Positions 23,832 to 35,622 of a stretch of 64,000 nt of DNA are shown here, one piece after another (positions within the stretch are counted from its first letter, which is position 1; every line of letters begins with the position of its first letter). Source of the DNA: Alligator mississippiensis. Taxonomy: Eukaryota > Chordata > Crocodylia > Alligatoridae. The stretch lies in the NCBI RefSeq assembly GCF_030867095.1, contig NC_081824.1, positions 348,042,203 through 348,106,202 of the forward strand, written 5' to 3'. Under the pieces are notes generated by a model. That model worked only from the letters and a program-made list of their open reading frames with translations. It made no database searches and had not been told where the DNA came from. The translations under genes were made by a program, and so were the position numbers.

Positions 23832-24961
23832 CCCCACAGCTCTGCTGCTGGTGTTCAGGAGGAAGGGGGCAGGAGACAGCAGGGTGAGGTACTCCCCACT
23901 CAGTTCTGGTGCCTCCTGTACTTTCAGACAGCACCTGGTGCTCATGCCGCAATCACTCACTCATCTTTCCTTTTACTAATGCTTTGCCCAACCATTACCT
24001 GAATTCCCATGGTCAAGAATACTTAGCTGCTGTATATTAGACTTAAAGCCATAATGCATTTAGCAATAACTTTAGCTGGCATTGTCTTTTCATGAAGACA
24101 ATTAGTTGATAATGTAAATATAGTATTTATATTATGGACACAGTATAGGATAAAAGAGACAGGGTGTTGGAATATACTAAGACCTTGACTAAGAAGAATT
24201 CCATGGATATGAGATACGGTGTCAGTGTACAGTAAGAAGAAAAGTTATAGGAAGAAGACTATGTGTTATACAAATGAAACTCATCACACCTAGAGAATGA
24301 AATGATAAGCAGTTTCTGAGAGAGGCTTTGGATCGTTCCAAGTTATTAGGTCAATTTTAGGACAAATTAGTTGCATATGTTCATTATCCTCATCTGCTCT
24401 GTATTTCGGTAACTCATATAAAATGAATTGGTAAATCTCAGTTCAGTACCCAGAGAGCCCAAGGAAGGAGTAACTATGCAGGCTGCACTAGATTTGCCCT
24501 GTGTAATGGAGATGTCTGCATTACATTGATAAAGTGATATGTAGAAGTTTGAGCTACTGCTGTACAATGCTTCAATCTGTTCTGTGGAGGGGAAAGATTA
24601 GCCTTCCACCCTTCCAAACTAACACCTTACTGAGGAAATGCATCTAAAAAAATATTTACTTAAAAATCAAAAAGGAGAACAATGTTTGTAGCATCTCTTG
24701 CCTGCTTCTCTCTTGATTTGTACTGGTTATGTATATAGATACATATTTTACATTTTAAAAAACATGTTACTGCTAAATTTAAGCATAACTCACAATCTAC
24801 AAATATTTTACTGATGGTTTTTGGTTATTGCAATAAACAAGTGAAAAAGAAGATAATGGGTGAGGTTCTATAGGCAGTTCAAATCTGGCCTGTAAATGCC
24901 TTCTGGGTAATTCCCTTTTTAGAGGGGAACTGTCTGTGGGTGTAGTTGTTGCAGGTCATAT
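23832..24961. other. Intergenic, nothing recognised
   Basis: AT-rich, no coding sequence seen. Confidence 0.5.
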
Positions 24962-26436
24962 CATAGAATCATAGAAGTAGGGTCGGAAGGGACCTTGTAG
25001 ATCTTCAAGTCCAACCCCCTGCCTGGGCAGGAGGGAAACTGGGCTCAAGTGACCCCAGCCAGGTAGGCATCGAGCTGCTTCTCAAAAGACCCCCAGGGTA
25101 GGAGCCAGGGTAGGACTTCCCTTGGAAGTTAGTTCCAGATCCTAGCCGCCCTAACTGTGAAGTAGTTCTTACAGATGTCTAATCTAAACCTACTCTCCAA
25201 CAACTTGTGGCCGTTATTCCTTGTTATCCCGGGGGGCGCTAGGGGAAACAACGTCTCCCCCAAACCCTTCTGGTCCCCCCTAGTGAGTTTATAGACAGTC
25301 ACCAGGTCCCCCCTCAGCCTTCTCTTGTGAAGGCTGAACAGGTTCAGGTCCTGTAGCCTCTCATTGTAGGGTCTGCTCTGTTGTCCCCAGATCATGAGGG
25401 TGGCCCTCCTCTGGACCCTCTCAATGTTGTCCACATCCCTCTTGAAGTGGGGTGTCCAGAACTGGACACAGTACTCCAGCTGTGGCCTGACCAGTGTCAT
25501 ATAGAGGGGGAGGATCACCTCCTTGGCCCTACTTGAGATGCACCTGTGGATACACAATAGGGTCCAATTAGCCCTGCTGACCGTGACCTCACATTGTCGG
25601 TCCATGTTCATCTTGAAGTCAGTGATGACTCCAAGATCCCTTTCTGCCTCCATGCTCTCAAGAAGGGAGTTTCCTGTCTTATAAGTGTGCTGCCAGTTAC
25701 TACTGCCCAAGTGCAGCACCCTGCACTTGTCCGTATTGAAACGCATCCTGTTTTTGTTAGCCCACCCTTGCAACCTATCCAGGTCTTTCTGCAGTCTTTC
25801 CCTCCCTACTAGCGTGCCCACCTCACCCCAAATTTTGGTATCGTCAGCAAATTTGAACAGGTTGCTTTTCACCCCGTCATCCAAATCACTGATAAAGAAA
25901 TTGAACAGTGCAGGCCCAAGGACCGAGCCCTGGGGGACTCCGCTGCCCACTTCCCCCCAGGTCGAATATGACCTGTCCACCACCACCCTCTGAGTATGAC
26001 CCTTCAGCCAATTAGCAATCCATCTGACCATGTAGGCATCGATGCCACAGTCATCTAGTTTTTTAATGAGGATGGCGTGGGAGACAGTGTCAAAGGCCTT
26101 GCTGGAGTCCAGAAAGACTACATCCACGGTGACACCTGCATCCAATGCTTTTGTGACCTGATCGTAAAAGGCAATCAGGTTGGTCTCACATGTCCTGCCC
26201 CTAATGAAACCATGCTGGTTGCCCTTGAGCATCATCCCCGATGCCGGCCCATCACAGATGTGCTCCTTGATGATCTTCTCAAAGAGTTTCCCCAGGATTG
26301 AGGTAAGACTGACGGGCCTATAGTTGCCTGGGTCCTCCCTCCTCTGTTTCTTAAAGATGGGGACCACATTGGCTATATTCCAATCATCTGGCACCTGAAC
26401 CAAGCACCATGAGCACTCGTAAAGCCGTGGTCAAAG
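24962..26436 (-). mobile_element. CR1 LINE, 5'-truncated, reverse transcriptase mostly open
   Basis: The 3' end reads CATAGAATCATAGAAG then GGGTCGGAAGGGACC. The frame from about 26430 down to a stop at 25129-25131 encodes the reverse transcriptase with FADD at 25840-25851; the LDFRK motif is changed to LDSSK. The stop replaces a codon in the normally conserved WNGLPREV motif, so about 25 C-terminal residues are lost. Upstream the match fades near the LYEHSW motif (about 26436), which sets the truncation point. Confidence 0.9.
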
Positions 26437-26919
26437 CCTAGAGTTCGTGTTTCTTGTCCTCCGGTGTAATGCATATGTTGGGTGGGGCAAAGGAATTTGC
26501 TCTATGCTGGGAGACAAAAAAGAAAACACATCAGAGTTCTACTGTGTTACAGAAACCCTCAAACCAGTATCACAGCATAGAGCAGCCCAGCTGGAGCTCT
26601 AGGCTGTACTGGTTCCCTTGCCAATGAGGCCCTAGTTATGTTCTCTCCAGCTGAATATGACTAAAAAGCTGAAAGTTGGACTTGACATACTGTAGTTGAG
26701 TTATATTTCTGAACTAGAGTATCTTGCAGGCTCCCCAAAAAGTATAAAATTAGGGAGATTGCAAAGTAGTTTTTTTAGGAATAAATAGGATTCCACTCTG
26801 CTACTGTAATATTATTATTGGCATCCTTTCATCTGCAAGAGATATTGCAGCCTACAACATAGATTGTTTCTAGCGTCTCATGTGACTGAATAGTCCAATT
26901 CGAGATTTGCATGATCTGT
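26437..26919. other. Intergenic, nothing recognised
   Basis: Short gap between two LINEs. Confidence 0.45.
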
Positions 26920-28175
26920 GGCAGTACGTGTCATGGTTGGGTGGTTCGAGAGCTACTTGCTTCCTATGGACTCATTTCTCTTCAAGCTATTGGAGCCAAT
27001 TCCTGTCATTGACTTTAATGCCCTGGTGGAGACTATGACACCACTTGTTTCAATCACTTGCCAAGGTTTTGTATTGGCCAGGATCAATTCCAAATGCCTT
27101 CTTATCTTGTTTACATATGTCTTTGTAGCAACGTTTGGGGCATCCTGTTGTTCTTGTTCCCTCTGATAGTTCCCCATATAGCATGTCCTTGGGTATCCAT
27201 CCATTTTCCAAGCTACTTAGATGATCTAGCCAGCACAGTCATCTCTGTCTGAGTAGGGCTGTCACACTTGGTAAATTTGCCCTTTGAAGAACGTCTGAGT
27301 TGGTAACTTTATCTTGCCATTTGATGTTGAGTATATGGTGTAAACAGTGCAGGTGGAACCTGTTTAACCTTTTCTTTTGATGTGCAAAAATTGTCCATGT
27401 TTCCCCACCATACATGAGTGCTGAGTACATTAGCATTTTGGTCTTGATGATAAGCTTTGAGTTGTTCCATGCTCTTTTAGTCTGCTGAAAGTGGTGGCAA
27501 CTTTTCCGATGCAAACATTAACTTCTTCATCCAGTGAGAGGTTGGTGGTCACTGTAGAGCCTAAGTAGCTGAACTTTTGGACCACTTCTAGCTGGTTCTC
27601 ATTAAGGGTGATTGATGGATCTTGTGGAACTCCCTGGCCTAGTACAACTGTTTTGTTTATGCTGATAGTGAGAGGAAATGTCTGACATGCACTTGAAAGG
27701 TGATCCATGAGTAGGTCCTCTTGTAGTAGGTCTTCGTTGTGAGCTGTAAGGGCAGCATCATCAGTGAATAGAAACTCCCTAATAAGCACCTTTCTAACTT
27801 TAGTCTTTGCCTTGAGTCATGACAGATTGAAGAGTTTCCTATCCAATCTTTCGTGAAGGTACGCTCTACCTTCTATATCTTTAAATGTGCAGTTCAGGAG
27901 AAGATTTCAAAGAACATAGGGGCAAGAACACATCCTTGCTTCACTCTACTTTTCATCTAGAAGCTGTCTGAAGTGGACCCATCAAACTGAACAGTTGCTT
28001 TCATGTTATGGAAGGAACATATAAGATTTAACAGGATTGGTGGGTATCCTATCTTTTCTAGGACTGCAAATAGGCCTGCTTTGCTGATGGTGTCAAATGC
28101 TTTGGTTAGATCCACAAAGCCAGTGCACTGTACAATGGTCTGTTTTGCTTTCTGCATTTTTCTTGAAGTTGATGC
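26920..28175 (-). mobile_element. Non-CR1 LINE (RTE-like), 5'-truncated and decayed
   Basis: Minus-strand pieces in order: QLQEKC near the 5' break, FVDLTKAFDTISKAGL (around 28090-28130), a catalytic-type FTDDAALTAH (near 27770), SYLGSTVT, MYGGETWTIFAHQKKRLNRF, ILNIKWQDKVTN and a C-terminal YMGNYQREQEQQ region. This set is the hallmark of a widespread endonuclease/reverse transcriptase group often labelled RTE-like or craniofacial-development-protein-2-like; the exact clade is not certain. Frameshifts separate the pieces. Confidence 0.75.
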
Positions 28176-29150
28176 TAATATTAATTAATAATTAAATATA
28201 TGCAAAAATGCTTGCAAGACTGGGCCTAAATTTTAAAGAAAGGCAAAACATTCTTCCATCACACCTTTGTAGTCTGCAGCCATACAGCCATAGGTGATGC
28301 GTAGGGGGGTACTTGCCCCCCGAGATTGGCATCTGCAGTCATTCACCAGTCGCCACCACTTTCCCTCGCTGCCGACATCGCTGTGGCTGCCTGAGAACAG
28401 CCTACGCTCAGCCCACCTTCGCCACTGGTGTCATCACGGCTGCCTGCGGGAGGTCCCCACTTGCTGCCACCATGCCCCCACCACCAACACTGCCACCACC
28501 GTCTGTGGGTGGTCGCTGACCCCTCCAGCCTCAGGAGACATGAGTCATTCATGCATACAGCATTGCACTATGAGGTGAGTAAACTTGCTTTTTAAATTCA
28601 CTGGCGTCTAAGCATAGCCTGGTGCAGTGGGATTTCATACTGGAAGATTAAAGATGTCATGATCTCTTACCTAGCAGCAATAAGGAAAAACTATAAAAAG
28701 GGCATTCTTCTGGAAACAAGATATAGTAAGAATTAGAAACACAGTCTAACATCAAAGAAAGACAACCACCAAGGTCTTCACAGAGAGAATGAGGCAGGAA
28801 GGTGATGAAAAGAGAATAGGTATAAAACAGAACAAATAAACATGACAACAAAATTAAATGAAGTACAAAGCAAGATGGGATAAAAAGAAAGATGAGTAAC
28901 ATATTTATACCATGATAATCTCAGAATTATTGTCAGGACTGCTGGCCCTGACTATAATTATCATTAACTTTCCATTATAAGTCAGGACCTATCTAATTCA
29001 GGGCTGCTGCCTCCCAATTTTGGGGTGGCTGCTTCCCAATTTCGTGGTCCTGGCACAGCGTTGGGCACAATTTTTTCAAGGGATCAAGCTTAGGAAAGCC
29101 TTTAACCAGGTCCTAGACTGCTTGCTACCATGGCAATTAGTGCCTTCCTT
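28176..29150. other. Intergenic with a GC-rich block
   Basis: 28300-28530 is C-rich with scattered CpGs and CACCAC-type triplets in otherwise AT-rich surroundings. Its ORFs are compositional. It may be an unclassified repeat. Confidence 0.35.
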
Positions 29151-29235
29151 GGGCTTGATCAGGGGATTGCCATGTTAGCAAGTAGTCTAGGACCCGGTTA
29201 ATGGCTTTCCCGGGCTTGATCCCCTGATCAAGCCC
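29151..29235. repeat. Inverted repeat GGGCTTGATCAGGGGA
   Basis: 29151-29166 and 29220-29235 are exact reverse complements (16 bp). A second GGGCTTGATCCCCTGATCAAGCCC palindrome is nested at 29212-29235. A third, diverged copy of the surrounding AAGCCTTTAACCAGGTCCTAG sequence is at 29096-29115. Confidence 0.8.
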
Positions 29236-29539
29236 AGGGAAGCCATTAATTGCCACTTTATTATTAAGCACTGTAAGCACCTAATCAATCTGTAAAATGA
29301 AATATCCTATTAAAATAAGTCAATGGACACCATGAATTAAGTAATACCAACTATGTACACTTTATTAAAAAATACCATCTAAGCACCTCATACAACTCTA
29401 AACTGAAATATTTTATGAAAATAAAACTGTACTATGCACTATATGAATTATAACTAATACCAATTATATACACTTTATTAAAGGACATTATAAGAAGGAA
29501 TTTACTGAAACTGAATGCTAACCTTAAGATGGGCAATTC

Positions 29540-30960
29540 AGGCTACATATTAAATGCAAGCATGTTGCAAGCAGCCCCAGTGGCTGGAGACATTCTCTGA
29601 TTCTGTGGAGTGAGTACCTGTCCATACACAGTGATGCACACTGTCTATCAATTTCTTTGGAATGGTGCCTGGTTTTGCCAGGGCATAAAGAAGTGGAAAT
29701 AGATCATAGACAGAGTCCCAGAACACAGGCACAGACACAGGTATCTGGCACTCTTTGGCTAAGTTCACATGGGCAGCACATTCATTGTCATGCAGTTTCC
29801 CCCATCCCAATATTGCTTTCAGTAGTTGAGGGTTACATTCAGCAGACACACCTAGTTGGAGTCCAAAATGTGAATAGTGCTAAGAAAGGAGGCAGCTGGC
29901 TGTCTGAACTATGGTGGAAGTGATGGGTAGTACTTGTAGCAATGGTTCAGCTTTGCAGCTATTATCTGGAAGAGCTCCCTTCTAAGCTGGTTTTCACAAA
30001 GGCAGCTTGACTTGTGATGCCCTGCATTCGACCCAGCTTATCAAGTCCATCACCTTGTTGTGTGCATGCTGGATCACAACCTGCTGGCCTTCAAATCATG
30101 TTAGGAGCTCCATGAACCAGGTGGCATTGTCAGCCACAAACATCACTTGACCGTGAATGTTGCCTCGCTCTAGGAGATCATGAAGCTTGAGCATGCACTG
30201 TGTGCTGGGTGTGATTTCCAGCTCCTCACTCATGAACTGCTGCTAGTGCTGCATATGCTTGCCATGGTAACAGATTGCATTGAGCCAGGAATTACACTGT
30301 GTGATCCTAGGCTCTGGTGGCAGTGGCACAGTGGCATGTAAGCCCCACTTTGACTGGCGACAGATTCCCTGTACCAGACCTTACGACCTGGATAGCGCTT
30401 AAAGGTTTTCTTGAAGGAAGACACCAGGCTATCCATCTTGGGGAACTGTGCATACCAGAATGTGCATATTGGAGGTGACATGAACAGCACTGGGCAGCAA
30501 TCTTTGGAGAACATCAGAGAAAGCCTTACACATGTACATGGTGTTGCCAGACAGGAATGCTGAGATCTTGTAAAAGTCTACACCATAACTGACAACTACC
30601 TTCATGATGGCTTGGGACCCAGTGAAAAAATAGACCGAGGTGAGATGGACCAGCTAAGTTTGGAACACAAGCAGGTCCCGGTCAGTCTAGCTCCCCAGTA
30701 CAAATAAAATGTGCAGCATGTAGGTGTCCTGAGGGTTCGTCTCTCCATCAGTCACAATGGAAAAGGAATGATATTTTGCCAAGGCAGTATTTGTGGATTC
30801 TACATGTGAAGCATTTACATGTAGAATCCACAAATACTGACACGCAGAAAACTGCCAGCATGAGCACATTTTGTTTCAGGTAGCCCCTTAACTTGGGGTG
30901 ATCGAGTTTCTCCAGTGGGATGTTGGTTGCCATGAAAGCCTTTGTGAAAACCAGCATAGC
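29540..30960 (-). pseudogene. Decayed hAT transposase, CGGBP1-like family
   Basis: Minus-strand fragments in order: KAFMATNIPLEKLDHPKLRGYLKQNV (30957 downwards), a SIVTDGETNPQDTYMLHILFVLG segment (near 30700-30770), KTFKRYPGRKVWYRE (about 30360-30410), and a C-terminal region with GHWGCLQ-type residues (29550-29849). The order and motifs match the vertebrate hAT-derived proteins that carry a CGGBP1-like zinc-finger region followed by a dimerisation domain (family knowledge). Many frameshifts and stops; not functional. A perfect palindrome interrupts it at 30785-30839. Terminal repeats were not found. Confidence 0.7.
30785..30839. repeat. Perfect palindrome, 23-bp arms
   Basis: 30785-30807 is exactly complementary to 30817-30839, with a 9-nt loop (GAAGCATTT). 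It lies inside the transposase pseudogene and is unrelated to its coding logic. Confidence 0.95.
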
Positions 30961-33535
30961 CTATGTCAGGGGCTCAGCCTCCAATTCACTCCTGCTCCAT
31001 CTCACTTCCTCCCTTCCCTCCACCCCCTGCCCTGGGCCCCCATGCTTCAGGATGCCAGGGCTTCCCACCATTTTCTGTTTGCAGCCACCTTTTTCACCCC
31101 ACCCCTCACTCACTGACCATCTTCCCACTATGAAAATATACTCAATTTGCCTAAAGCCTTCGCAAAAGCTTCAGAAGCAGCAGAGAGTTGATAAACTTTT
31201 GCAGCTAAAATCTATTTGGAGATGCTACACACAGAACGTGCTCCAGCCTGGGACTGAGGAGGACTTTCCCTGCAATTGCAGGGATCAGGGTACTGGAACC
31301 AGGAGAAAAGGAGTAAGTCTAAATCCCACTGAGATCTACAAACTAGGTGTCCCCCCATTTAGCACATATGCAGGCTTGTCTTCCTTCTTGTATGAGGTTC
31401 CTGGGAAGGGGGAGGCTAGTGGGGCTGAAAGGGAAACTAGGAGTTGCAGTAGGAGAGACTAAGATTTTGAAGCAGAGGGATGAATATCTAGGAGAGAGAC
31501 TGGGTCTAGTAAGGACAGAGAGTATGAGCATAGGAGTGACTGAAGACCAGGATAGAGGGAGCAAGATCTGATGTAGAGACGGAAGGCAGAAATTGGACAA
31601 GGAGAATGGGAGTTTGGCGAGGGGGGGAAAGGATTGTGAGTGAGCAGGGCTAGGACAGGGAAAATGTTGGGAAGACAAGACTGCTTAGGCAAGGATATTG
31701 GATGTGAAGCTTGAGGAGTGAAAGCTTGAACTGTCTAGGTGAGAAGAATGTGGATCATGGTTCGGGTAGAGAGAGCAGTCCTGCAGGGAAAAATAGTATA
31801 TGATCATGTAATTAAAGTTTATATCAAACTGCATATGATATTCACAGCAATGTCAAATTAAGACAGCACAGACAACCTTGGCTTTAGCATTTATTAACAA
31901 TTTACTGCTTGACTTTGCAAACTTAATAATTTTCTTTTAATATAGTGTTTTGTGTATATAATAGATGCAAGGGATGGGAAGGACACAGGAGTTCCAAAAA
32001 GCAAGGAAAGGAGAATTTAAAAAATGCTGTGAAACAGCATGAAAGAGACAGTAATGATAACCCTCATTCTACAGCGAAAAGACAGAAACTATTGCTACAT
32101 TCTTCCTTCTACTTTCTTGCTAAATCTGCTTTGTAGATCTGCTATATTTCATCTAGGTTTACATTTGATGCAGTGGAAGTGGAGGAGGAACTATTAGAGG
32201 TTGAATTTATTTATATCCCCCCGTGGTGTACAATCTAATGAAAAGAAGCATTTGGAGTAAGATAACAGTACTGAACTAACATGATTGTCACTGTTCCTAT
32301 TCTGATAGCAAGAAATTTCCTTTCATAGATGGTTCAGGGCACTACCATGAGTTAATAAAACAAGAAGAGGGGCATAAGTAGAAGAATAAACACTGTTTCA
32401 TGTCTGGCAAGCTCAGGGAAAAGAAATTATAAAAATCAGCAGCTGTTGTAAGCACAGAAAACCTCTAAACACTGTTATCAGTAGGATAATGGCTTAGAAA
32501 ATTTACTGTTCAGTACTGAGTAACAAATATAGAGGGTAGCATTTGGAACAGTAGACAAAATACTGTTGTCCCTGTCAGTCGTGAATTGAACTGTGGATTG
32601 AAGTCAACTAATATCATAGTAAAAAATTAGAGATAGGACTGAGATATGTAATTTGTGTGTAGATACGAACCTTTCCCAAATTTGAGGTGTTTGAATTTGG
32701 GTTTGGTCCCATCTCTATCAGTAAAATTCTGTAGCAACACAGGAAAATGGAATAAAAGTCAAGATGTTTTGAAAATAATTGACTGATGACTTAAGTGTTC
32801 TTGCTTCTTTTTGGAGGAAAAACATGACTCCTGCAGCTTTCTTGGAACTAACTGTAAAAAGAAAGCAATTTGGAATGCTAACTGCATGTACTCTAGGACA
32901 AGCTAGTCAGGCAATATGGTTGTGATATTATATAACCCCTCCCCCCCCCCACATTATTAACAGAAAATAATGATTGCCTTGGTGTTGGGAGCATTGTGCT
33001 TTGCTGCCAAGTTCCTGATCGAATGAGGTCATTAAATCTCCATGGTGCCTTTCTGCAAAAGAAATTCTGTTCCTTATAATTTTGGCCAAATTCCAACATG
33101 TCTAGTAAATTCTCACGTTGCCAAATTTCATTATTTTTTTCTTAAGCAATATTTGGTGTTTTTATGGTAGAGACCTGTACTTACCCCAAAATCCCTGCTT
33201 TCATAAAAAAAAATGAAGTCCCTCACTGTCATGGTTCAAGATGAAATTCTAAAATCATGAATCTTAAAGGCACCAAAAAGGAAATAAAATCCCACATTTG
33301 TTATTTTTATAATTTTTATTGCCAATATTATGACTTTACATGTCTGGCTTATGATTTTTGAATGCTTAGGGTTTCAGCATTGAAATTATATCTTCTATCT
33401 TAATGAATATAATATATAGTAGTTTCTGTTTAATAGCTGTTGTACTCTACCCCAAAGGTAGATGCCTTTCTTTCCATTCCATTTCTTTTCACATTATTTC
33501 TTATTTCACATTTCTTTATACTTTTGTGCATTGGA
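30961..33535. other. Intergenic, nothing recognised
   Basis: 30970-31120 is pyrimidine-rich and 31380-31660 is purine-rich. A C-run lies at about 32937-32950. No gene. Confidence 0.45.
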
Positions 33536-33537
33536 CC

Positions 33538-33632
33538 AGGAGCCAGATTTTTTCAAGGTATTTAGGCACTCAAAGATGAAGTGCCTAGACAGAGAAACAC
33601 CTAAATATGTTTAAATATCTGGTCCTAATCCC
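33538..33632. repeat. Old amniote-type repeat fragment
   Basis: CCAGATTTTTTCAAGGTATTTAGGCACT, later AGTGCCTAGAC and ACCTAAATATG: an inverted arrangement of AGGCACT/AGTGCCT typical of an old non-autonomous element common in sauropsids. Confidence 0.35.
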
Positions 33633-35173
33633 TTTGTCTTTTAATGATTTAATCCAATTTACCTAAACAGCCCTTAAATAGTAGTTATTTTATATAGTGG
33701 GTGGAATGTTTCATAGATGGCTATAATATATTTTACAGTCCACTGGGATTAAAATAACTGCAATAAATGTATAGTCAAGGTGTTATGCAGCTCAGCTCAA
33801 ATAGCATTGCCCCTTTGAGTCAAGCAGGTGTAGAGTACATGGGGATTTGCAAATCTCTTTCTATTAGAATTAGAAATTGATGATACAAATCAGAAATATT
33901 CTTTGGTACAAGGTACAAAGAGCCATAACAAAAAAATAGTTTCCTCGATCTGAAATCCTCCAGTGTGCATTTCCACCACGCTCAGTGTCCAAGAAGTTCT
34001 GTGTCTCTGTTTCTTCTCAAGGTCATACTCAGAATTCTGCTATCTTTCCTTACCTTTTCACCTGTAATGTGCAAGCGTCATCACCAATATACTATCCCCA
34101 ATGGCTGCAATCAGGGAAATGCCCCAGTCCAGCTCTGACCTGCCCTGTACCTTGCCAGTCCTTTCATTGTTTGTACTTGTCCCTGCCAGTTAAAGGGTAT
34201 ATCTATTTGGCACAGTGATGATAAGCAGGTCTCATCAATCTGTGTAGCGTGCTGCACCCATGTGCCTATACTGCTTCCAATACTTGAGCTAGGTGGTCCA
34301 GAGCTAGATTCAATATTGGCACAGCACTGCATGATGCCAAGAAAACATACCCTAAGAAGTTTCATTGTTCCTTTAATTGTGTCTGTCAAAGTGCTTGGCA
34401 CACCAACTGATTTTTACTGGGCATGTAACTGTCTTTGTTTCAAGAACTTGCTAAGTTCAGTAATTAACTTCTTTCAACATGACAGCAGTTTAGCATTACT
34501 ATTCTTTTAGGAGCAGTACTATCTTTTAGGACATAATATTAGTGACAACAGGCGTTAACAGACTATTAACTAAACCTAAATGGAAAAATGTTTTTCTCTC
34601 ATTTTAGCAATTCATTCTTCCCTCACCTGCCATCTACCTTTTTTTGAAAGGGGAAAACTTGCTTCTTTTTCTGCTTGTAACTTATAAGAAACCTGACTTC
34701 TTACTTTCCATCTTAGCAGTAAATATAGCACAAATTGCCATATTACTTTATGTAGACATGAAGGTACTGCCCTGATATCTGACTTGGTTGACACTATAAA
34801 GTTTGGCTGGTGTGTTGGCTAGGAGTGCGAAAAAAAATCATATCCAGTTTAGCCTATATGTTTAGCCTAGTAAAGGTGCTAAGGGCATTTGTGTGTTCAG
34901 TTCCAAACCCCTCTGGTGCTTGGGCAACCACCTGCAGTCCCGAGTTTGAGGTCTCCATCCAGTCTGGAATCCTTGCCTGAGCAGAGGCATCTACATCTGT
35001 ACTTTGGAAGAAGTCAGCAGGTGCATTTTTCCCCTTTTAAAACACAGAAGACAAGGAAGGGAGGAAAAGGTGGTGGGGATGACTGCTGCTCCGATCCACT
35101 TAAATATGCTGACAGAGAAATGTTTTCACTGGCCTCCTTCATGGGGAGGTGGCATAGTGCCCCCCTTCCCCCC
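33633..35173. other. Intergenic, nothing recognised
   Basis: No coding sequence with family resemblance. Confidence 0.45.
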
Positions 35174-35622
35174 TCCCACTACAGAAGAGATGTAGACAAA
35201 TTGGAGAGAGTCAGGCAAAGGGCAAGGAAAATGGTTAGGGGGCTGGGTTTGTTTATTTTGCAGAAGACTGAGAGGGGATTTAATAGCAGCCTTCAACTAC
35301 CTGAAGGGGGGTTACAAAAAGGACAGAGCAAAACTGTTCTTGTGGTGGCAGATGACAGAACAAGGAACAAAGGTCGCAAGTTGCAGCAAGGAAAGTTTAA
35401 GATATATATTAGGAAGAATTTTCTCACTAGGAGGGTAGTAAAACACAGGAACAGGTTACCCAGAGAGGTGGCAGAAGCACCATCCTTGGAGGTTTTCAAA
35501 GCCCAGATAGACAAAGCTTTGGCTGGGATGTTCTAGTTGTGGCTGGTCCTGCTTTGAGCAGGGGGTTGGACTAGATTACCTCTTGAGGTCCCTTCCAACC
35601 CTAATTTTCTATAATTCTATGT
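35174..35622 (+). mobile_element. CR1 LINE 3' end
   Basis: Encodes the last part of ORF2: YRRDVDKLERVRQRARKMV, then ENKGRKLQQGKFKI-like and LPREVAEAPSLEVFKAQID, with a TAG stop, then a 3'UTR ending TTCTATAATTCTATG. It is a different subfamily from the TCTATGAAT-ending copies; the same type as 16090-16198. Confidence 0.9.

Noticed and set aside
34889..35173. Upstream part of the 215-codon frame leading into the CR1 tail at 35174
   Set aside because: Only the part from YRRDVDKLERV onward matches CR1; the upstream codons show no family resemblance and are a chance open extension.
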